Shown here: in pieces, positions 63,301 through 64,000 of the stretch
Position numbering within the stretch: the stretch's first letter is position 1
How the letters are laid out: each line of letters opens with the position of its first letter
NCBI GenBank assembly: GCA_947471745.1
Contig: CANJKZ010000777.1
Span: 1,157,001 to 1,221,000 of the forward strand
Direction of reading: 5' to 3'
Length of the DNA stretch: 64,000 bases
Origin: Closterium sp. Naga37s-1
Lineage: Eukaryota > Streptophyta > Zygnematophyceae > Desmidiales > Closteriaceae
Notes under the pieces: generated by a model
Databases searched by the model: none
The model's input: only the letters and a program-made list of their open reading frames with translations
What the model was told of the DNA's origin: nothing
Position numbers and translations under genes: made by a program

Positions 63301-63653
63301 GCGCTGTGAGAACACGCATATCAACTGCTCCATGAGTAGCAGGGTTGTCAACCCTGCTCGACTGAGGAGCAAGGAAAGACGCACCTCGAGCAGTGTGAGC
63401 ACGTGGAACACGGAGGAGGCGGTGAGGTGCCCTCCGAGGCACATGAGGGTGTTTATGAGGTGCCTGAAGAACAGCGGTACCAGAAAACAAGGAAGCACGC
63501 ACCTCGAGCAGCGTGAGCACGTAGAACACGGAGGAGGCAGTGAGGTGCCCTGCGAGGCACGTGAAGGTGGCGAAGGTGACGAGGGCGACCACGGAGGTGA
63601 AGGAGAAGTAAAGGGCATCCGTCACGGCCTTGATGGCAGCGGTGCTCTGCAGG
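51453..63653 (-). CDS. ABCC (MRP)-type ABC transporter, 5' end outside window
   Basis: Visible exons: 63653-63503, 62868-62773, about 62500-61370, 61199-61092, 60896-60822, 60668-60163, 59938-59319, 59077-58933, 58332-58044, 56672-56481 (plus cassettes), 54792-54502, 54099-53604, 53413-53295, 52900-52833, 52654-52505, 52354-52192, 51569-51453; phases agree wherever checked. Order: end of TMD1; NBD1 (TGSGKSLLLL, LIEGTVRDNILFG, NLSGGQRARVSLARA, VLVLLDDPLAALD, VTHQ); TMD2 (SWFLGVWTDT, FFHRNPTGRVLNRFSEDLG); NBD2 (VVGRTGAGKSTL, IPQEPVLFS, NLSLGQRQLLCLARA, VLLMDEATASMD, IAHRLS). LDD in the first Walker B and DEATAS in the second are usual for ABCC pumps, which export glutathione and other conjugates, often into the vacuole. 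Odd: about 70 low-complexity residues between signature and Walker B of NBD1, and a poly-Gln linker before NBD2. Confidence 0.88.
51732..52255 (-). repeat. 92-bp tandem copies of the NBD2 H-loop exon end
   Basis: Five units (starts 51796, 51888, 51980, 52072, 52164) repeat the exon end that encodes SFKDSTVITIAHRLSTVLHY plus DQ, with its GCAAGC donor. They continue straight from the real exon (52354-52192). Each unit is 66 nt of exon plus 26 nt of spacer holding GAGACGTCTC. The copy nearest the last exon (51732-51795) reads HHLSTVLDYDQ with a GCAAGT donor. A weak AG precedes each 66-nt block, so true cassette use is uncertain. Confidence 0.85.
53035..53290 (-). repeat. Partial copies of the NBD2 Walker A exon end
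   Basis: Copies of the exon end ASLPLATLRSE and its donor lie at about 53040-53095, 53165-53205 and 53235-53265, downstream of the real donor at 53294. GAGTCAACTAAAA (about 53135), GAGGTGCCTCAAAG (about 53213) and GAGGTGCCTAAG (about 53275) are palindrome derivatives at the junctions. Confidence 0.7.
53920..54020. repeat. CTG/CAG repeat coding for the poly-Gln linker of the ABCC protein
   Basis: In-frame CAG codons on the minus strand (53930-54010) within exon 54099-53604, giving a Gln-rich linker before NBD2. Likely to vary in length. Confidence 0.85.
54124..54195. repeat. 28-bp perfect palindrome between 20-bp direct repeats
   Basis: 54146-54173 is a perfect palindrome with core TTTTGAGTCGACTCAAAA extended by GTGAC/GTCAC arms. 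Both sides carry GAGGTACAGGGAGAAAACAA (54124-54143 and 54175-54194), which looks like a 20-bp target-type duplication around a palindromic insert. Lies in an ABCC intron. Confidence 0.9.
55010..55115. repeat. (TG)n microsatellite
   Basis: About 100 bp of TG dinucleotides with TGAG interruptions in an ABCC intron. Confidence 0.93.
55238..55385. repeat. 18-bp repeat and GAGAATTCTC palindrome between direct repeats
   Basis: CGTGACCACCACCGACCCCA occurs at 55239 and 55320. Between the copies is TTTTGAGAATTCTCAAAA (about 55279-55296). ACCGACCCCATCAGCCCC then repeats three times. The palindrome class differs (AATT centre) but its position between direct repeats is the same. Confidence 0.85.
55755..56446 (-). 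repeat. Array of six complete 87-nt cassette exons with 34-nt introns (ABCC TMD2)
   Basis: Copies at 56360-56446, 56239-56325, 56118-56204, 55997-56083, 55876-55962 and 55755-55841 follow the real exon (56672-56481). Each has an acceptor CTCTCACTAG, an 87-nt (29-codon) exon and a GTGAGACTC donor (GTAAGC in the last), with 121-bp periodicity. All are in phase with the flanking exons. The real exon reads AREVRRMECTTRS; every copy reads ARGVRRMRCTTRS. The 34-nt introns are close to the lower limit known for splicing. Confidence 0.88.
56860..57700 (-). other. Intronic tRNA-like repeat copies in the ABCC gene
   Basis: Minus-strand A-box-like CCAGTTGGTTAGAG (about 56882-56868) and CTCAGTTGGTTAGC (about 57665-57650), and a B-box-like GGTTCGAAACC (about 57008-56996). 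Both neighbourhoods share TGTTTGTATAGTGGGT and CCCACTTCCAACAC. They look like copies of one SINE-like family. In the first copy the B-like box lies upstream of the A-like box, so the element is rearranged or dimeric. Confidence 0.35.
57770..57960. repeat. GAGAATTCTC palindrome and a mutated partner in an ABCC intron
   Basis: CACTTTTGAGAATTCTCAAA plus AGTG (57792-57815) is a perfect palindrome. A second copy at about 57940 has become GAGAGTTTTCAAAAGTGATT. The shared AAAAGTGATTC flank shows that they are duplicates. Confidence 0.8.
58500..58800 (+). other. Intronic tRNA-like repeat, two related units
   Basis: A-box-like TAACCAAGTTGG (58551-58562), then TGGTATCAGAGCC and a B-box-like GGTTCGAGTCC (58606-58616). 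A second diverged unit (CACTATACAAACATGCCCCT...) lies at about 58690-58775. TGGTATCAGAGC also equals the LTR-element primer motif, so the sequence may come from an LTR-element leader rather than a SINE. It is non-coding and intronic. Confidence 0.4.
59255..59318 (-). repeat. Splice-donor minisatellite at the end of the NBD1 linker exon
   Basis: The exon ends at 59319 and the donor is GTAGGC. The unit GTAGGCCGGCAACGCACG (18 bp) then repeats about four times, each with a GTAGGC donor-like site. In the exon frame the repeat reads GRPATH. Confidence 0.82.
60317..60392. repeat. (GCT)n repeat coding for poly-Ser inside ABCC NBD1
   Basis: About 25 GCT triplets, read on the minus strand as AGC serine codons within exon 60668-60163, between the NLSGGQ signature and the Walker B motif. 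Confidence 0.9.
60930..61085. repeat. Degenerate 21-22 bp minisatellite in an ABCC intron
   Basis: Units of GAGGCGAGTGGGAAGGGTGG plus GA, about six copies, between the Walker A exon (61199-61092) and the next exon (60896). Confidence 0.8.
62370..62505 (-). repeat. 10-bp array at the NBD1 exon start, with repeated acceptor-like CCTCAG
   Basis: GCGCACTGAG repeats about 13 times. On the minus strand this gives GCGCCTCAGT in tandem, each unit ending in an AG acceptor-like CTCAG just upstream of the NBD1 exon (frame CASVRLSAPQ). The true acceptor cannot be chosen by eye. Confidence 0.72.
62600..62765. repeat. 11-bp array (GCATGAAAAGA) directly after an ABCC exon
   Basis: About 15 units start within a few bases of the donor at 62772 and fill the intron with pyrimidine-rich DNA on the coding strand. 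Confidence 0.85.
62880..63100 (-). repeat. Two extra copies of the TMD1 exon 62868 start
   Basis: CACAG|ATACCGCGATACACC with MGWKVAHGIQN codons recurs at about 62930-62985 and 63050-63090, about 117 bp apart, upstream of the real exon (62868-62773). The copies diverge after the GIQN codons. Confidence 0.75.
63235..63475 (-). repeat. 30-bp repeats and a copy of the TMD1 exon 63653 end
   Basis: Units of GAACATGCGCCTCCATGAGT plus GGGCGCTGTG repeat three times at 63240-63325. At about 63380-63470 the end of exon 63653-63503 is copied (GGHLTASSVFHVLTLLE with a GTGCGT donor). Confidence 0.75.
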
Positions 63654-64000
63654 CTGGAGAGGAAGGGAAGATGGAGGGGATTTTTGAGGCGATTTTCTAC
63701 TCGACCCAGAAGCAATCGCTGACGTGAAGGAAAAGAAGATGGCGTTGATGGCGGCTGTGCACTGCAGGCTGGATGGCGAAGGGGGAAGATGGAGTGCAGC
63801 AGGGTGGTGGACCGTATTGCTTGTACGAATCACCGCATTAATACAAAGGACCGTTTGGGCAGCAGGGTGGTGGACGGAAGGAGCGAATGTTGATTCTGTA
63901 GGGATGGAATGCATGTAGCTGGAGTGATCAGATGAATAAAATGTGGGACGAGAGGGGCAGGAAGGGAAGGAGGCAGAGAACAGTGGTGGGAGCTGAAGGG
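63654..64000 (-). other. 5' part of the ABCC gene at the window edge
   Basis: Contains a partial copy of the exon 63653 start (LQCTAAINAIFFSFTSAIAS, about 63715-63775) and a mutated palindrome (TTTTTGAGGCGATTTTC at about 63680). The earlier TMD1 exons must lie to the right of the window. Confidence 0.6.

Overview
The window looks like nuclear DNA of a green-lineage eukaryote, most likely a streptophyte (charophyte-type) alga or early land-plant relative. This is an inference. It rests on GT-AG (and some GC-AG) introns, Rubisco-LSMT-like SET genes, an ABCC/MRP transporter, a chromodomain Ty3/gypsy element, and copia elements with plant-style initiator-tRNA primer sites. No species is claimed.

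Layout. (1) 125-10219, minus strand: gene I, a protein with two SET-domain halves in tandem; its 3' end lies off the left edge. (2) 10220-27070: the divergent intergenic region. It holds a small coiled-coil ORF and a 15.8 kb chromovirus-type gypsy element (10988-26744). That element is itself split by a copia element (15804-25466), which carries a truncated antisense copia (18598-20950), and by a TIR-type MITE (25590-26097). (3) 27071-49985, plus strand: gene II, the divergent paralogue of gene I with the same order of exon phases. A third copia element (36317-44326, minus) sits in one of its introns. (4) 49986-51452: convergent intergenic DNA with a tRNA-related SINE-like sequence. (5) 51453 to beyond 63653, minus strand: an ABCC-type ABC transporter whose 5' end is off the right edge.

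The exon models come from splice sites and reading phase. Gene II closes to exactly 2005 codons over 13 exons. Gene I stays in phase over all 11 visible exons.

The unusual biology is in the introns. In all three host genes, exon ends carry tandem copies in the neighbouring intron, often with intact splice sites. Some copies are complete in-frame cassette exons (54, 87 and 102 nt) separated by introns as short as 34-38 nt. Several minisatellites start exactly at a 5' splice site and repeat it. A dispersed palindrome, TTTTGAG-NNNN-CTCAAAA with centre TCGA, AATT, GCGC or ACGT, sits again and again at the junction between two direct repeats of its flank. I know of no described family with this behaviour. 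These features together suggest one mechanism of palindrome-linked junction duplication, which I treat as the main candidate novelty.
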